This document shows positions 43,750-52,233 of a stretch of DNA of 64,000 nucleotides, piece by piece. How positions within the stretch are numbered: position 1 is the first letter of the stretch; every line of letters starts with the position of its first letter. This DNA is from Hansschlegelia beijingensis (GTDB lineage Bacteria; Pseudomonadota; Alphaproteobacteria; Rhizobiales; Methylopilaceae): positions 1 to 64,000 of the forward strand of contig NZ_JACIDR010000005.1 in assembly GCF_014196425.1 (NCBI RefSeq), in the 5' to 3' direction. A program made the position numbers and the translations under genes. Below the pieces are notes generated by a model. That model saw nothing but the letters and a program-made list of their open reading frames with translations, was not told the origin of the DNA and made no database searches.

Positions 43750-44780
43750 AGATGCTTCGCGAGGTGCAGAAGCTTCATGACGAGCTCGCCTTCGGAGGAG
43801 ACGCCGGTCTTGCGGTAAAGCCTCGTCTTGACGTTCCGGATCGAGCCCGCGCCGACGCCGAGCGCGCGGGAGATCTCCGCATTGCCGCGTCCCTCGAGCG
43901 CAAGCCGCAGCACGTCGCGCTCGCGCTGGGTGAACAGCGCGAGCGTCTTCTCGATCGCGTCGGCGTCCTCGCCGCCCCTGACGTGGGCGAGTTGCTCCAG
44001 CACGCAAAGCAGGCCGTTCGGGGCGAGCGGGAAGTCCGGCCCCATGCGCTCGGCGCGGATGACGACGTCGCTGAATTCATGATCGCCCCCGCCCGCCTCG
44101 ATGATGGCGGGCAACCTCGCCTTGAGCTCGGGACGGCGGCGGAGCGCCTCCTCCCAGGCGGCGCTCGCGTGGACCTGCGAGCCCGAAGGATCCACCACCA
44201 GCGTCGGCCGGCTCGCGAGGCCGCCGGCCGGGCCGGCCCGGCCGGCCTTGATGTCGCTGAACAGCCACCCGAGATGCGCGCGGCAGAACTGCTCCACCAT
44301 CGGATAGAGCGTGCGCAGAAGCGCGAGCTCGTCCTCGGTGAAGAGGCCCCGCCTCCGCTCGAGGAAGATCGCGAGGCAGCTCTGCGCCGTGACGGGAAGG
44401 AGGATGCCGACCTCGTCCTCGATGTTCGCCACGGCGCGGAAGATGTCGCTGTAGCGCGCGTCCTCTTCGCTGGCCGGACGGATCGCCGAAAGCGCGAACA
44501 CGCCGGCCTGCTTGTTGACGCTCCACCGCGCGGAGAACGGGTCGACGACGGCGCACTGCTCGCAGTAGGCCTGCCGCACGCGCTTCGACACCCGGTGGGT
44601 GAAGACGACGTCGGGGCTCGCCTGCCCGGCGTAGCGAATGATCCAGAATGAGTCGGTGGGCACAGTGAGGCCGAGCAGCTTCATCAGCTCCTCGTGAAAC
44701 AGCGGCGTCCCGATGGATCGCGCCAGAACGCCGGCTTGGCCGCTCCACCGCGGCGCTCGGAACACCGACGCGCCGGTCAT
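43746..44780 (-). CDS. LuxR-type transcriptional regulator 1
   Basis: 344 residues from an ATG preceded by CAGGGGGGGC. C-terminal HTH: LFTQRERDVLRLALEGRGNA, EISRALGVGAGSIRNVKTRL. Paralogue of the next gene along its whole length, including a DPFSARW segment and FLERRRGLFTEDELALLRTL (partner: FLERETGEFTDEELEIARLA). Tandem duplication with translational coupling suggests the two act together, maybe as a heterodimer (inference). Ligand unknown. Confidence 0.82.
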   Translation of the reverse strand: MTGASVFRAPRWSGQAGVLARSIGTPLFHEELMKLLGLTVPTDSFWIIRYAGQASPDVVFTHRVSKRVRQAYCEQCAVVDPFSARWSVNKQAGVFALSAIRPASEEDARYSDIFRAVANIEDEVGILLPVTAQSCLAIFLERRRGLFTEDELALLRTLYPMVEQFCRAHLGWLFSDIKAGRAGPAGGLASRPTLVVDPSGSQVHASAAWEEALRRRPELKARLPAIIEAGGGDHEFSDVVIRAERMGPDFPLAPNGLLCVLEQLAHVRGGEDADAIEKTLALFTQRERDVLRLALEGRGNAEISRALGVGAGSIRNVKTRLYRKTGVSSEGELVMKLLHLAKHL

Positions 44781-45135
44781 GCCCCCCTGCTCCCTGATTC
44801 CTCGCCCGGCCTGGCCGGCGGCACCGTGAACCACCGATCATGCCAAATATCACCATTGCGTAGCCGGCGCGCCAAGGCATCCTGACTGGAAAATAAAAAT
44901 ACCCAGAGGAAACGACCTGCAGGAGTTCTTCGCGCCCCAGAGACCGCGGCGCGCATCTCGATCATCGACCGGGGAATGACCAGTCGGACGCGCGAAGCGC
45001 GCCGGACACAGGACATCTACGGCTGAAGCACTGCAGGACGCGGCCGCCAAGCGGGTTCGCGAACGGGGTTCTGCGTCCGGCCAACAAGCCGCCGCGGACC
45101 GCCACAAAAAACAAGAACTGCGAGGAAACGCTTCG
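44781..45135. promoter_or_regulatory. Divergent promoter region between LuxR pair and amine operon
   Basis: 355 bp without a gene. The AT-rich ATAAAAATACC at 44893 and the purine stretch before the permease ATG (GAGGAAACGCTTCG) are the only notable features. Expected site of regulator binding. Confidence 0.4.
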
Positions 45136-46752
45136 ATGAACAGCGCCATAGCCGACGCGGCGGCGTTTACGCCCGCCGAACGAGAACTCCGCCGAAGCAT
45201 CTCCTGGACCGGGGCGTTCTGGGTGGCGAGCGGCGTTCCGCCCCTGGTCCTGTTCTCGATCGGCGGCATCGCCGGCACCACGGGCACGCCGGCCTTCGCC
45301 ATCTGGGCGGCCTCGATGATGATGGGCTTCATCCAGTCCTTCGTCTACGCGGAGCTGGCGGGCCTGTTCCCGAACAAGTCCGGCGGCTCGTCGGTCTATG
45401 GCGCGGCGGCCTGGTTTCGCTACGCCAAACCGGTGTCGCCGCTCCTCGTGTGGTGCAACTGGATCGCTTGGACGCCGGTGCTCTCGCTCGGCTGCACGAT
45501 CGCTGCGGCCTACATCCTGAACGCCGTCGATCCGGACCCGAACTCCGCCCTGCGCACATGGTCGCTCGCGAGCGGCACGCTGGGCTCCGTGTCATTCTCG
45601 CTCAACGCCGCCTTCTTCATCGGCGTGGCGCTCATGCTCGCGGCCTTCGCCATCCAGTATCGCGGCATTAGCGGCACGGCGCGGGTGCAGCAGGTGATCG
45701 GGCTGCTGGTCATCATCCCGCTGCTCGTGATCGGCGTGGCGCCGCTGCTCAAGAACGGCGTGAACTGGGAGAACTTCTCGCCCTTCGTTCCGCTCGCGGC
45801 CGCCTACGAACCGGCGCCGGGCGCGTGGAACACCGCGGGATGGACGCTCGTGCTCGGCGGCATGTTCATCGCCGCCTGGTCGACCTACGCCTTTGAAACG
45901 TCGATCTGCTACACGAGCGAGTTCAAGAACCCGAAGACCGATACGTTCAAGGCCATCTTCTACTCCGGCCTGCTCTGCATGGCGGTCTTCCTGCTGGTGC
46001 CCTTCACCTTCCAGAGCGAGCTTGGCCTTACGGGCATGCTCGAGCCTTCGATCGCCGACGGCTCCGGCGTCGCGGCGGCCCTCGCCCGGATGGTCGGCGG
46101 CGGACCGATCATCGCGAGCGGCCTCGTGATGCTCATGATCCTCGCGCTGCTGCTTTGCATCATGACCGCGATGGCGGGCGCTTCGCGCACGCTCTACCAG
46201 GGCTCGCTCGACGGCTGGCTGCCCAAGTATCTCGGCCGCGCGAACCGCCACGGCGCGCCGATCGCCGCGATGTGGACCGGGCTGATCGTCAACCTCTTCC
46301 TTCTCGCGATCGCCTGCGCCGACGCCACCTCGTTCTTCTTCATCCTGGCGGTGTCGAACTGCGGCTACATCATCTTCAACTTCCTGAACCTGAACTCCGG
46401 CTGGATCCACCGGATCGACAACGCCCATCTCGAGCGGCCCTACAAGGCGCCGACGGCCATCATCGCGATCGGCGTGCTGTTCGCCTTCGTGAACGCGATG
46501 TTCCTGGGCGCCGGCGCGAAGGTCTGGAACCCGTGGGCGCTCTGGGCCGGGCTCATCGCCGCCGGCGCGATCATCCCGGTCTTCCTGTTCCGCCACTACG
46601 TGCAGGACCGCGGGCAGTTTCCCGCCCAAATGCTGCGCGACCTGCAGATCGACGGCGCGGTCGCGCGCCGGAGGGCGGGCGCGCTCCCCTACCTCACGCT
46701 CGCGGCCGGCGTCGCGACCGTGATCCTCGCAAACTTCATCTTCCAGCTCTGA
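45136..46752 (+). CDS. APC-family permease, probable amine/amino acid importer
   Basis: 538 residues, 12 to 14 helices. N-terminal ISWTGAFWVASGVPPLVLFS, then AELAGLFPNKSGGSSVYGAA (APC motif), AWSTYAFETSICYTSEFKNP and LSIC-like MTAMAGASRTLYQGSLDGWL. Likely takes up dimethylamine or another methylated amine (or a related amino acid) for the dmm enzymes 62 bp downstream; substrate is inferred from that context. Ribosome site GAGGAAAC. Confidence 0.82.
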   Translation: MNSAIADAAAFTPAERELRRSISWTGAFWVASGVPPLVLFSIGGIAGTTGTPAFAIWAASMMMGFIQSFVYAELAGLFPNKSGGSSVYGAAAWFRYAKPVSPLLVWCNWIAWTPVLSLGCTIAAAYILNAVDPDPNSALRTWSLASGTLGSVSFSLNAAFFIGVALMLAAFAIQYRGISGTARVQQVIGLLVIIPLLVIGVAPLLKNGVNWENFSPFVPLAAAYEPAPGAWNTAGWTLVLGGMFIAAWSTYAFETSICYTSEFKNPKTDTFKAIFYSGLLCMAVFLLVPFTFQSELGLTGMLEPSIADGSGVAAALARMVGGGPIIASGLVMLMILALLLCIMTAMAGASRTLYQGSLDGWLPKYLGRANRHGAPIAAMWTGLIVNLFLLAIACADATSFFFILAVSNCGYIIFNFLNLNSGWIHRIDNAHLERPYKAPTAIIAIGVLFAFVNAMFLGAGAKVWNPWALWAGLIAAGAIIPVFLFRHYVQDRGQFPAQMLRDLQIDGAVARRRAGALPYLTLAAGVATVILANFIFQL

Positions 46753-46814
46753 CGGCGCGGGCCGCGGACGCAACCGCTGCGCCCGCGGCCTCACCCCAAG
46801 ACGGAGAACCACGC

Positions 46815-47414
46815 ATGAACACCGACGTCATGGACAGCAGGCCGACCTATGGCGGCCTCCGGCTCGACCCTCGCGCGAAAAGCCACCTGGTCGTGGTCGA
46901 CGGCGACGGCGCCCCGGCAGTGCTCGACGCCTTCGCCGGCGCCGAGGACGAACTCAACCGCACCACCATCCTGTGCGCCCACGAGGACGTGGCGGCGGGC
47001 GGGCTTGAACGGCTCTGCGCGCTTCGCGCCGCGCGCCTTCAGCTGAGCGGCTCGTCCGAGGACCTGCTCACGGAGTTCGAGCGCGTTCTCGACGGCGCCG
47101 ATATGAGCGTCCGCATCTACGTGGCGGGCCGCGAAAGCTTCATCGGAAAGGTCGTCGCGAGCGCGGCGCTCCGCGGCGTCGTGCCGGACTCGGTGGTCGC
47201 CGAGCGGCGGGGCGGCGTCTCCCGGCGCGTCCAGTGCGTGCACTGCAAGCATATCGACGAAGGCGTCACCGCCTCGCCCTATCGATGCTCCGGCTGCGGC
47301 CAGCACCTGCTGGTCCGCGACCACTTCTCGCGTCGCCTCGCGGCGTTCCAGGGCGTCCGCATCGACGCCGAGATCCCCGGCGAGGTGCCGCCCGCAATGG
47401 AGCTCGCGTCGTGA
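46815..47414 (+). CDS. dmmA: Dimethylamine monooxygenase subunit DmmA
   Basis: 199 residues. Central GADMSVRIYVAGRESFIGKV and C-terminal zinc-ribbon-like QCVHCKHIDEGVTASPYRCS followed by GCGQHLLVRDHFSRRL; four Cys in two CxxC pairs. This matches the small DmmA subunit of dimethylamine monooxygenase. In methylotrophs and marine Roseobacter, DmmABC converts dimethylamine, O2 and NAD(P)H to methylamine and formaldehyde. Overlaps dmmB by GTGA. GGAG ribosome site. Confidence 0.85.
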   Translation: MNTDVMDSRPTYGGLRLDPRAKSHLVVVDGDGAPAVLDAFAGAEDELNRTTILCAHEDVAAGGLERLCALRAARLQLSGSSEDLLTEFERVLDGADMSVRIYVAGRESFIGKVVASAALRGVVPDSVVAERRGGVSRRVQCVHCKHIDEGVTASPYRCSGCGQHLLVRDHFSRRLAAFQGVRIDAEIPGEVPPAMELAS

Positions 47415-48373
47415 GCGGCGGCGTCGAGATCGCCGTGGTCGTGGCCGAAATCGAACAGGCCGCCCGCAACGTGAAGCGCTTCCGTTTTGCGGCGAAGGAC
47501 GGCGGGTCCCTCCCCCATTTCGCGGCCGGATCGCATGTCGTGGTCCTGATGCGCGACGGCGAGCGGACCATCCGGAACGCCTACTCGCTGATCGACCGGG
47601 CGGAGGACGGCTCCAGCTACCGCATCGGCGTTCTCCGGACGCCGAACTCCCGCGGCGGATCGAAGTTCATGCACGAGCGGGTCTCGGTCGGCGACGAGCT
47701 CAGGATCACCATGCCGGTGAACCTGTTTCCGCTGTTCCATCCCGGCCGCAAGCATCTGCTGATCGCGGGCGGCATCGGCGTCACGCCGATCTACGCCATG
47801 GCGGACGAGCTCCAGCGGCGCGGCGCGCTCTACGAGATCCACTACGCCGTCCGCGATGAAGCCCACGGCGCCTTCATCGACGAGATGCGGGCGCGGCACG
47901 GCGACCGGCTCAAGCTCTACCGCCGCGACCTCGAGGAGATCCTGGCGGTCGACCAGATCCTGCCGGGCCAGCCGCTCGGAACGCACCTCTATGTCTGCGG
48001 TCCGGAAGGCATGATCGAGGCCGTTCTGGAGGGCGGCCTCGAGGCCGGGTGGCCGAAGGAGCACCTGCACGCCGAGCGCTTCCAGACGCCGCCGACGGGC
48101 GAACCCTTCGCGCTGCGTCTCGCGAAAGCCGGCCTCACCTGCGAGGTCCGGGGCGACCAGAGCATGCTCGAGGCGCTCGAGGAGGCGGGCTTCGATCCCC
48201 CCTCTCTCTGCCGCGGCGGCGCCTGCGGGCAGTGCGCGGTCGACGTCCTCGAGGCCGACGGCGAGCTGATCCACAACGACCACTACCTGTCGGCGGCCGA
48301 ACGCGCCTCCGGCGAGAAGATCATGCTCTGCGTCTCCCGTCTGAAGGGACGCGAGCTGGTCCTCGACCTGTAA
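47411..48373 (+). CDS. dmmB: Dimethylamine monooxygenase reductase subunit DmmB
   Basis: 320 residues from the GTG overlapping dmmA. Phthalate-dioxygenase-reductase type: FMN/NAD domain with AYSLIDRAEDGSSYRIGVLR and LLIAGGIGVTPIYAMADEL, YVCGPEGMIEAVL, then a C-terminal plant-type 2Fe-2S centre LCRGGACGQCAVDVL with the fourth Cys in IMLCVSR. Passes electrons from NAD(P)H to the haem monooxygenase subunit. Confidence 0.88.
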   Translation: MSGGVEIAVVVAEIEQAARNVKRFRFAAKDGGSLPHFAAGSHVVVLMRDGERTIRNAYSLIDRAEDGSSYRIGVLRTPNSRGGSKFMHERVSVGDELRITMPVNLFPLFHPGRKHLLIAGGIGVTPIYAMADELQRRGALYEIHYAVRDEAHGAFIDEMRARHGDRLKLYRRDLEEILAVDQILPGQPLGTHLYVCGPEGMIEAVLEGGLEAGWPKEHLHAERFQTPPTGEPFALRLAKAGLTCEVRGDQSMLEALEEAGFDPPSLCRGGACGQCAVDVLEADGELIHNDHYLSAAERASGEKIMLCVSRLKGRELVLDL

Positions 48374-48440
48374 CGGCAAGTCACAAGAGACCGCGAACGC
48401 GGCTCATCCCGCTTTGCGCGAGGATGACGGAGGAACGCCA

Positions 48441-49481
48441 ATGACGGTGCACTTCAAGCAGGAAACCTTCCGGGACGACTACACCTACTCGAACTCGCCC
48501 GAAGCGATCCGCAGGTTTCCGTTCCCGTTCGACAAGGACGAGTACATGTACTCGGTCAACATCGAGCAGCACATGCCGGGGCCGGCGAAGTCGCCCTTCG
48601 AGTTCCCCATCGACATCGACGAGCATTACGTCTCGGAGATGCGCGACCGGGCGATCACGCTCGCGCAGGATCCGAAGCGCTGCCAGTCGCTGCCGCACAT
48701 GATCACGGCGGAATGGGACCTGGTCGAGCTCCTGATGGAGTCGATGGCGAAGCACTATCCCGAGCTGTTCACGCTGACCCAGGACGGGGACCGCTGGCGC
48801 TGGATCAACCGGCCGCTCGACATCGACCAGACCTTCACCTTCGGCGACGCCTCGACGCTCCCCTACCCGCCGATGGAGTACATAACGCGGCAGTGCCAGG
48901 GCGACTTCGCGTTGCTCGACCAGCGCCTCGACAATCTCTGGATGGACGCCGGGATGATCACGTCCCAGGCGGACTGGTCGCTCGACTTCGACATCGGCAT
49001 GAACTTCCTGGAGTGGCACGCGCCGGTGCCGCTCGCGAAGGACATGGCGATCTTCGAGCGCGCGCTGAAGTTCCTGCTGAACCTTCAGCAGGGCCGGCCG
49101 GTGCGGCGCCTCAACTGGACCATGACGATCAACCCGCGGCTCGATACGAGCCCGGAGAATTACGACAAGTGGGGCGCGGACCGCGCGACCGTGACGCCCG
49201 AGAACGTCGGCCGGAAGGTGCACCTGCGGGTCGAGCTGCAGGCGATGTGGCGGCTGCCGCGGTCGAACGCGATCGTGTTCTCGATCCGCGGCTACCTCAT
49301 CAACATGGACGAGCTCGTCACCGTGCCGAAATGGGCGCGGCGCTTCCATCGCGTGCTGCGCGAACTTCGGCCGGAGCTCGCCGAATACAAGGGACTGACG
49401 CGCTACCGCCAGACCACGATCGACTGGCTCGCGAAACACGATGACGGCGCCCCGACCTCTCCCGGATTCCAGCCGGACTGA
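48441..49481 (+). CDS. dmmC: Dimethylamine monooxygenase haem subunit DmmC (DUF3445)
   Basis: 346 residues from an ATG with GGAGGAA ribosome site. DUF3445/haem-dependent oxidative N-demethylase family: FPFPFDKDEYMYSVNIEQHM, ALLDQRLDNLWMDAGMITSQ, WHAPVPLAKDMAIFERALKF and VELQAMWRLPRSNAIVFSIR, with YLINMDELVTVPKWARRFHR near the end. Binds haem with a PAS-like fold and carries out the oxidative demethylation. Length and order agree with DmmC. Confidence 0.88.
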   Translation: MTVHFKQETFRDDYTYSNSPEAIRRFPFPFDKDEYMYSVNIEQHMPGPAKSPFEFPIDIDEHYVSEMRDRAITLAQDPKRCQSLPHMITAEWDLVELLMESMAKHYPELFTLTQDGDRWRWINRPLDIDQTFTFGDASTLPYPPMEYITRQCQGDFALLDQRLDNLWMDAGMITSQADWSLDFDIGMNFLEWHAPVPLAKDMAIFERALKFLLNLQQGRPVRRLNWTMTINPRLDTSPENYDKWGADRATVTPENVGRKVHLRVELQAMWRLPRSNAIVFSIRGYLINMDELVTVPKWARRFHRVLRELRPELAEYKGLTRYRQTTIDWLAKHDDGAPTSPGFQPD

Positions 49482-49576
49482 GAGCGGCGCCGGACCACGA
49501 CCACCCATCCGCCCACCCCTGCCGCAGCCGTTCGCGACCGACGGCTCGACGCGGCCAAGCATGAGGACCAATAGCG

Positions 49577-50734
49577 ATGACCCTCGATCCCTTCCCACGG
49601 AAGAACGCGCTCGCCCAGCGGCACGCCGAGCTCGGCGCAAGCCTCGACACGGAATGGAACGGCCGGCTGATCCCGCAGCGCTACGCCACCGACCCCTATG
49701 AGGAGGTCGCCATCGTGCGCTCGAAGGCGGGGCTGTTCGACGTCTCCGGCCTCAGGATCATCAACGCTTCCGGCCCCGACGTGGTGGCCGTGCTGAACCG
49801 GATGCTGACCACCGACGTCGACAAGCTTCAGCCTGGCGCCTCCGCGATCTCCAACATCGTGGACGAGACCGGCGCGCTGATCGACGACGTGCTCGTCTAT
49901 CGCGACGGCCCGACCGAGTTCCGGCTGAGCCATGGCGGGGGCAAGCTCGACGAGGCGATCGGCGCCTTCTTCGAGGGTTCGCAGTCGAGCTGGAGCAAGG
50001 ACGACGACGTCCACATCCTGTCGCTGCAGGGGCCGCTCGCGCTCGACATCCTGGCGCCGCACGCCGACATCGACCTCTCGGCGATCCGCTATTTCGAGCA
50101 TCGCCGCGGCAAGCTGTTCGGCAAGGACGTCTCGATCGCCCGCGGCGGCTACTCGGCCGAGCGCGGCTACGAGGTGTTCTGCACGGCAGCCGACGCGGTG
50201 TTCCTGTGGGACAAGATCATGGAGGCCGGAAAACCCGTTGGCGCCTGCGCGGCGTCGTGGGACTGCCTCGACATCGTCCGGGTCGAAGGCGCCCTGCTCT
50301 TCTTCCCCTTCGACATGCCGAACGGCGACGAGACTCCGTGGGAGGTCGGCGCCGACTGGACGGTCGATCTCTCCAAGCCGGACTTCAACGGCAAGGACGC
50401 GCTGGTCCGCCGCAAGAACGAGATCCGCTACGCCAATGTCGGTCTGGAGATCGAGGCGCACGAGGCCATCGAGCCGGGCGCGAAGGTGCTGAAGGACGGG
50501 CGCGAGGTCGGCCGTGTGAACTCCACCACCTACAGCCGCCACCTAATGAAGTCGCTCGCGCTCGCGCAGGTGACGCCGGATCTGACCGCGCTCGGGACCG
50601 AGTTCGAGATCCGCTCGTCGAAGGGCTCGGCGCGGGCTCACGTCGTCCGCACGCCGTTCTACGATCCTGACCGCCTGCGCACCCATCCGCTGGCGGAGCG
50701 GGAGGAACGGACGCCCGCCTCGCGCGCGGCCTGA
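49577..50734 (+). CDS. dmmD: GcvT-like folate-binding aminomethyltransferase DmmD
   Basis: 385 residues. GcvT fold: GLFDVSGLRIINASGPDVVA, LNRMLTTDVDKLQPGASAIS, SNIVDETGALIDDVLVYRDG and GGYSAERGYEVFCTAADAVF, with EVGADWTVDLSKPDFNGKDA as the second conserved block. In dmm operons this protein captures the released formaldehyde with tetrahydrofolate as methylene-THF. Ribosome site AGGACC. A perfect hairpin 20 bp after the stop probably ends the operon. Confidence 0.86.
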   Translation: MTLDPFPRKNALAQRHAELGASLDTEWNGRLIPQRYATDPYEEVAIVRSKAGLFDVSGLRIINASGPDVVAVLNRMLTTDVDKLQPGASAISNIVDETGALIDDVLVYRDGPTEFRLSHGGGKLDEAIGAFFEGSQSSWSKDDDVHILSLQGPLALDILAPHADIDLSAIRYFEHRRGKLFGKDVSIARGGYSAERGYEVFCTAADAVFLWDKIMEAGKPVGACAASWDCLDIVRVEGALLFFPFDMPNGDETPWEVGADWTVDLSKPDFNGKDALVRRKNEIRYANVGLEIEAHEAIEPGAKVLKDGREVGRVNSTTYSRHLMKSLALAQVTPDLTALGTEFEIRSSKGSARAHVVRTPFYDPDRLRTHPLAEREERTPASRAA

Positions 50735-50754
50735 TCCAGACCTCTGCTGCCCAC

Positions 50755-50781
50755 GCGCCGCCTCGGGTTTCGAGGCGGCGC
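50755..50781 (+). terminator. Perfect 11-bp hairpin after dmmD
   Basis: GCGCCGCCTCG-GGTTT-CGAGGCGGCGC, 21 bp after the dmmD stop. No T-run follows, so termination may be imperfect. Confidence 0.6.
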
Positions 50782-50845
50782 GTCCCACAGAAGCGATGTC
50801 CGGACCGGCGTTCCGGCCACGCCGCGACGGTCGGGCGAGAGGTTC

Positions 50846-50872
50846 GGTCCCGGCTTCGGCGAGCCGGGAACC
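50846..50872 (-). terminator. Hairpin after PepSY paralogue 2
   Basis: GGTCCCGGCT-TCGGCG-AGCCGGGAACC with one bulged base, 12 bp downstream of the minus-strand PepSY stop. Same stem sequence as the hairpin at 18321-18344 after paralogue 1. Confidence 0.55.
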
Positions 50873-50883
50873 TTGAGACCTCG

Positions 50884-51147
50884 TCAGTCGTCGAGATGCT
50901 CGTTCGTGATCGCGCCGGTCTTCGGGTCGATGTGGAACTCGTAGACTTGGCCGTTCTTCACGCCCTTGGCCTCCCAGTGACCGTCATCGGCCTCGATCCC
51001 CGTGACCTCGGCGTAGCCCGCTTCCTTGGCCTTCTGAACCGCCTGCTCAATGCTGATCCAGTCGGGTCCGGCGCGGTCCGCGAGGGCCGGAGCCGCGAGG
51101 CCGAGCGAGAGCAGGACGGCGAGCCCGATCCTGGAGGTGTTGGTCAT
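50884..51147 (-). CDS. PepSY-domain periplasmic protein, paralogue 2
   Basis: 87 residues: signal peptide (VLLSLGLAAPALA) and PepSY domain (ISIEQAVQKAKEAGYAEVTG, DDGHWEAKGV, YEFHIDPKTGAITNEHLDD). 75/87 identical to the protein at 18044-18307. Ribosome site CAGGAGACC. Divergent from a third PepSY gene and its two-component system; the shared promoter region carries candidate regulator sites, so it is probably a target of that system (inference). Confidence 0.87.
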   Translation of the reverse strand: MTNTSRIGLAVLLSLGLAAPALADRAGPDWISIEQAVQKAKEAGYAEVTGIEADDGHWEAKGVKNGQVYEFHIDPKTGAITNEHLDD

Positions 51148-51205
51148 GTGAGGTCTCCTGCGTTCGGTTGATGGCGTCCTTCTCGCAGCCTCCGCCCATG
51201 TTTCC

Positions 51206-51234
51206 CTGATAGGCTCTGTCAGCGGATTATCAGC
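51206..51234. promoter_or_regulatory. Candidate response-regulator box: TCAGC-N6-TCAGC and CTGATA/TATCAG
   Basis: Direct repeat TCAGC at 51219 and 51230, exactly 11 bp apart, as in PhoP/OmpR-type boxes. CTGATA (51206) and TATCAG (51228) form an overlapping inverted repeat. Lies between divergent PepSY genes, 20-50 bp before the operon of the response regulator. Confidence 0.45.
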
Positions 51235-51256
51235 TTCGGGCCCGTAAACTCTCGCC

Positions 51257-51565
51257 ATGCCGAAACCTGTCGCGGCCTTCGCGGCCGCAACCCTTTGTCT
51301 CCTGCTGCTGCAGCAGGCCGCCCCGGCGTCGGCGGACGCGAGCGACCAGGATCGCGCGCGGCAGGCGCTCGAGCGCGGAGAGATCCGGCCGCTCGACCAG
51401 GTGCTCGCCGCCGCACGCAAGGCGCTGCCGGGCGAGGTCGTGAAGGTCGAGCTCGAGCGCGACGACGGACGCTGGATCTACGAGATCAAGGTGCTGACCG
51501 CAGAGGGCGAGCGACGCGAGGTCGAGATCGACGCGCAGTCACTGGCGGTCCTGGAGATCGACTGA
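51257..51565 (+). CDS. PepSY-domain protein of two-component operon
   Basis: 102 residues. Signal peptide (LCLLLLQQAAPASA), then a PepSY domain: GEIRPLDQVLAAARKALPGE followed by VVKVELERDDGRWIYEIKVL and REVEIDAQSLAVLEID. Stop is 2 bp from the start of the response regulator. Such upstream PepSY proteins are common in proteobacterial PhoPQ-like operons and may modulate the kinase in the periplasm. Confidence 0.85.
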   Translation: MPKPVAAFAAATLCLLLLQQAAPASADASDQDRARQALERGEIRPLDQVLAAARKALPGEVVKVELERDDGRWIYEIKVLTAEGERREVEIDAQSLAVLEID

Positions 51566-51567
51566 CC

Positions 51568-52233
51568 GTGCGCGTGCTGGTGGTCGAGGACGAGCCACGG
51601 ATCGCCGCCGACATCCGGCGGGGCCTCGAACAGGCGGGCTTCGCGGTCGACGTGGTGGGCGACGGCGAAGCGGCGTGGTTCCAGGCCGACGTCGAGACCT
51701 ACGACGCCATGATCCTCGATCTCGGGCTGCCGAAGCTCGACGGGCTGAGCGTCCTGAGGAAGCTGCGGAGCGCGAACAACGCGCTGCCGGTCCTGATCCT
51801 CACGGCGCGCGACGGCTGGCGCGAGCGGGTGGACGGCATCAACGCCGGCGCAGACGACTATCTGTCGAAGCCGTTCCGCATGGAGGAACTCGTCGCGCGC
51901 CTCCACGCCATCCTGCGTCGCACCGCAGGCCAGGCCTCCCCCATCCTGCGCGCCGGCGAGGTCGAACTCGACCCGCGCACCAAGCTGGTCACGGTTTCGG
52001 GCGAGGCGCTGTCGCTTACGCCGCTCGAGTACCGGCTGTTCGCCTATCTCCTGCACCGCCGGGGCGATGTCGTATCGGCGGGCGAGCTGCTCGATCATGT
52101 CTACGAAAGCGGAACCGACCGCGAGGCCAACGCCATTGAGGCGCTCGTGGCGCGGCTGCGCCGGAAGCTCGGCCCCGCGGTGATCGAGACCCGGCGCGGC
52201 CATGGCTACGTCGTTCCGGCCGGCCTGCAGTGA
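51568..52233 (+). CDS. OmpR-family response regulator, PhoP-like
   Basis: 221 residues from GTG. Receiver: VRVLVVEDEPRIAADIRRGL, phospho-acceptor Asp in AMILDLGLPKLDG, ILTARDGWRERVDGINAGAD and DYLSKPFRMEEL. Winged helix: LSLTPLEYRLFAYLLHRRGD, EANAIEALVARLRRKLG, ETRRGHGYVV. Overlaps the kinase gene by GTGA. Confidence 0.92.
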   Translation: MRVLVVEDEPRIAADIRRGLEQAGFAVDVVGDGEAAWFQADVETYDAMILDLGLPKLDGLSVLRKLRSANNALPVLILTARDGWRERVDGINAGADDYLSKPFRMEELVARLHAILRRTAGQASPILRAGEVELDPRTKLVTVSGEALSLTPLEYRLFAYLLHRRGDVVSAGELLDHVYESGTDREANAIEALVARLRRKLGPAVIETRRGHGYVVPAGLQ

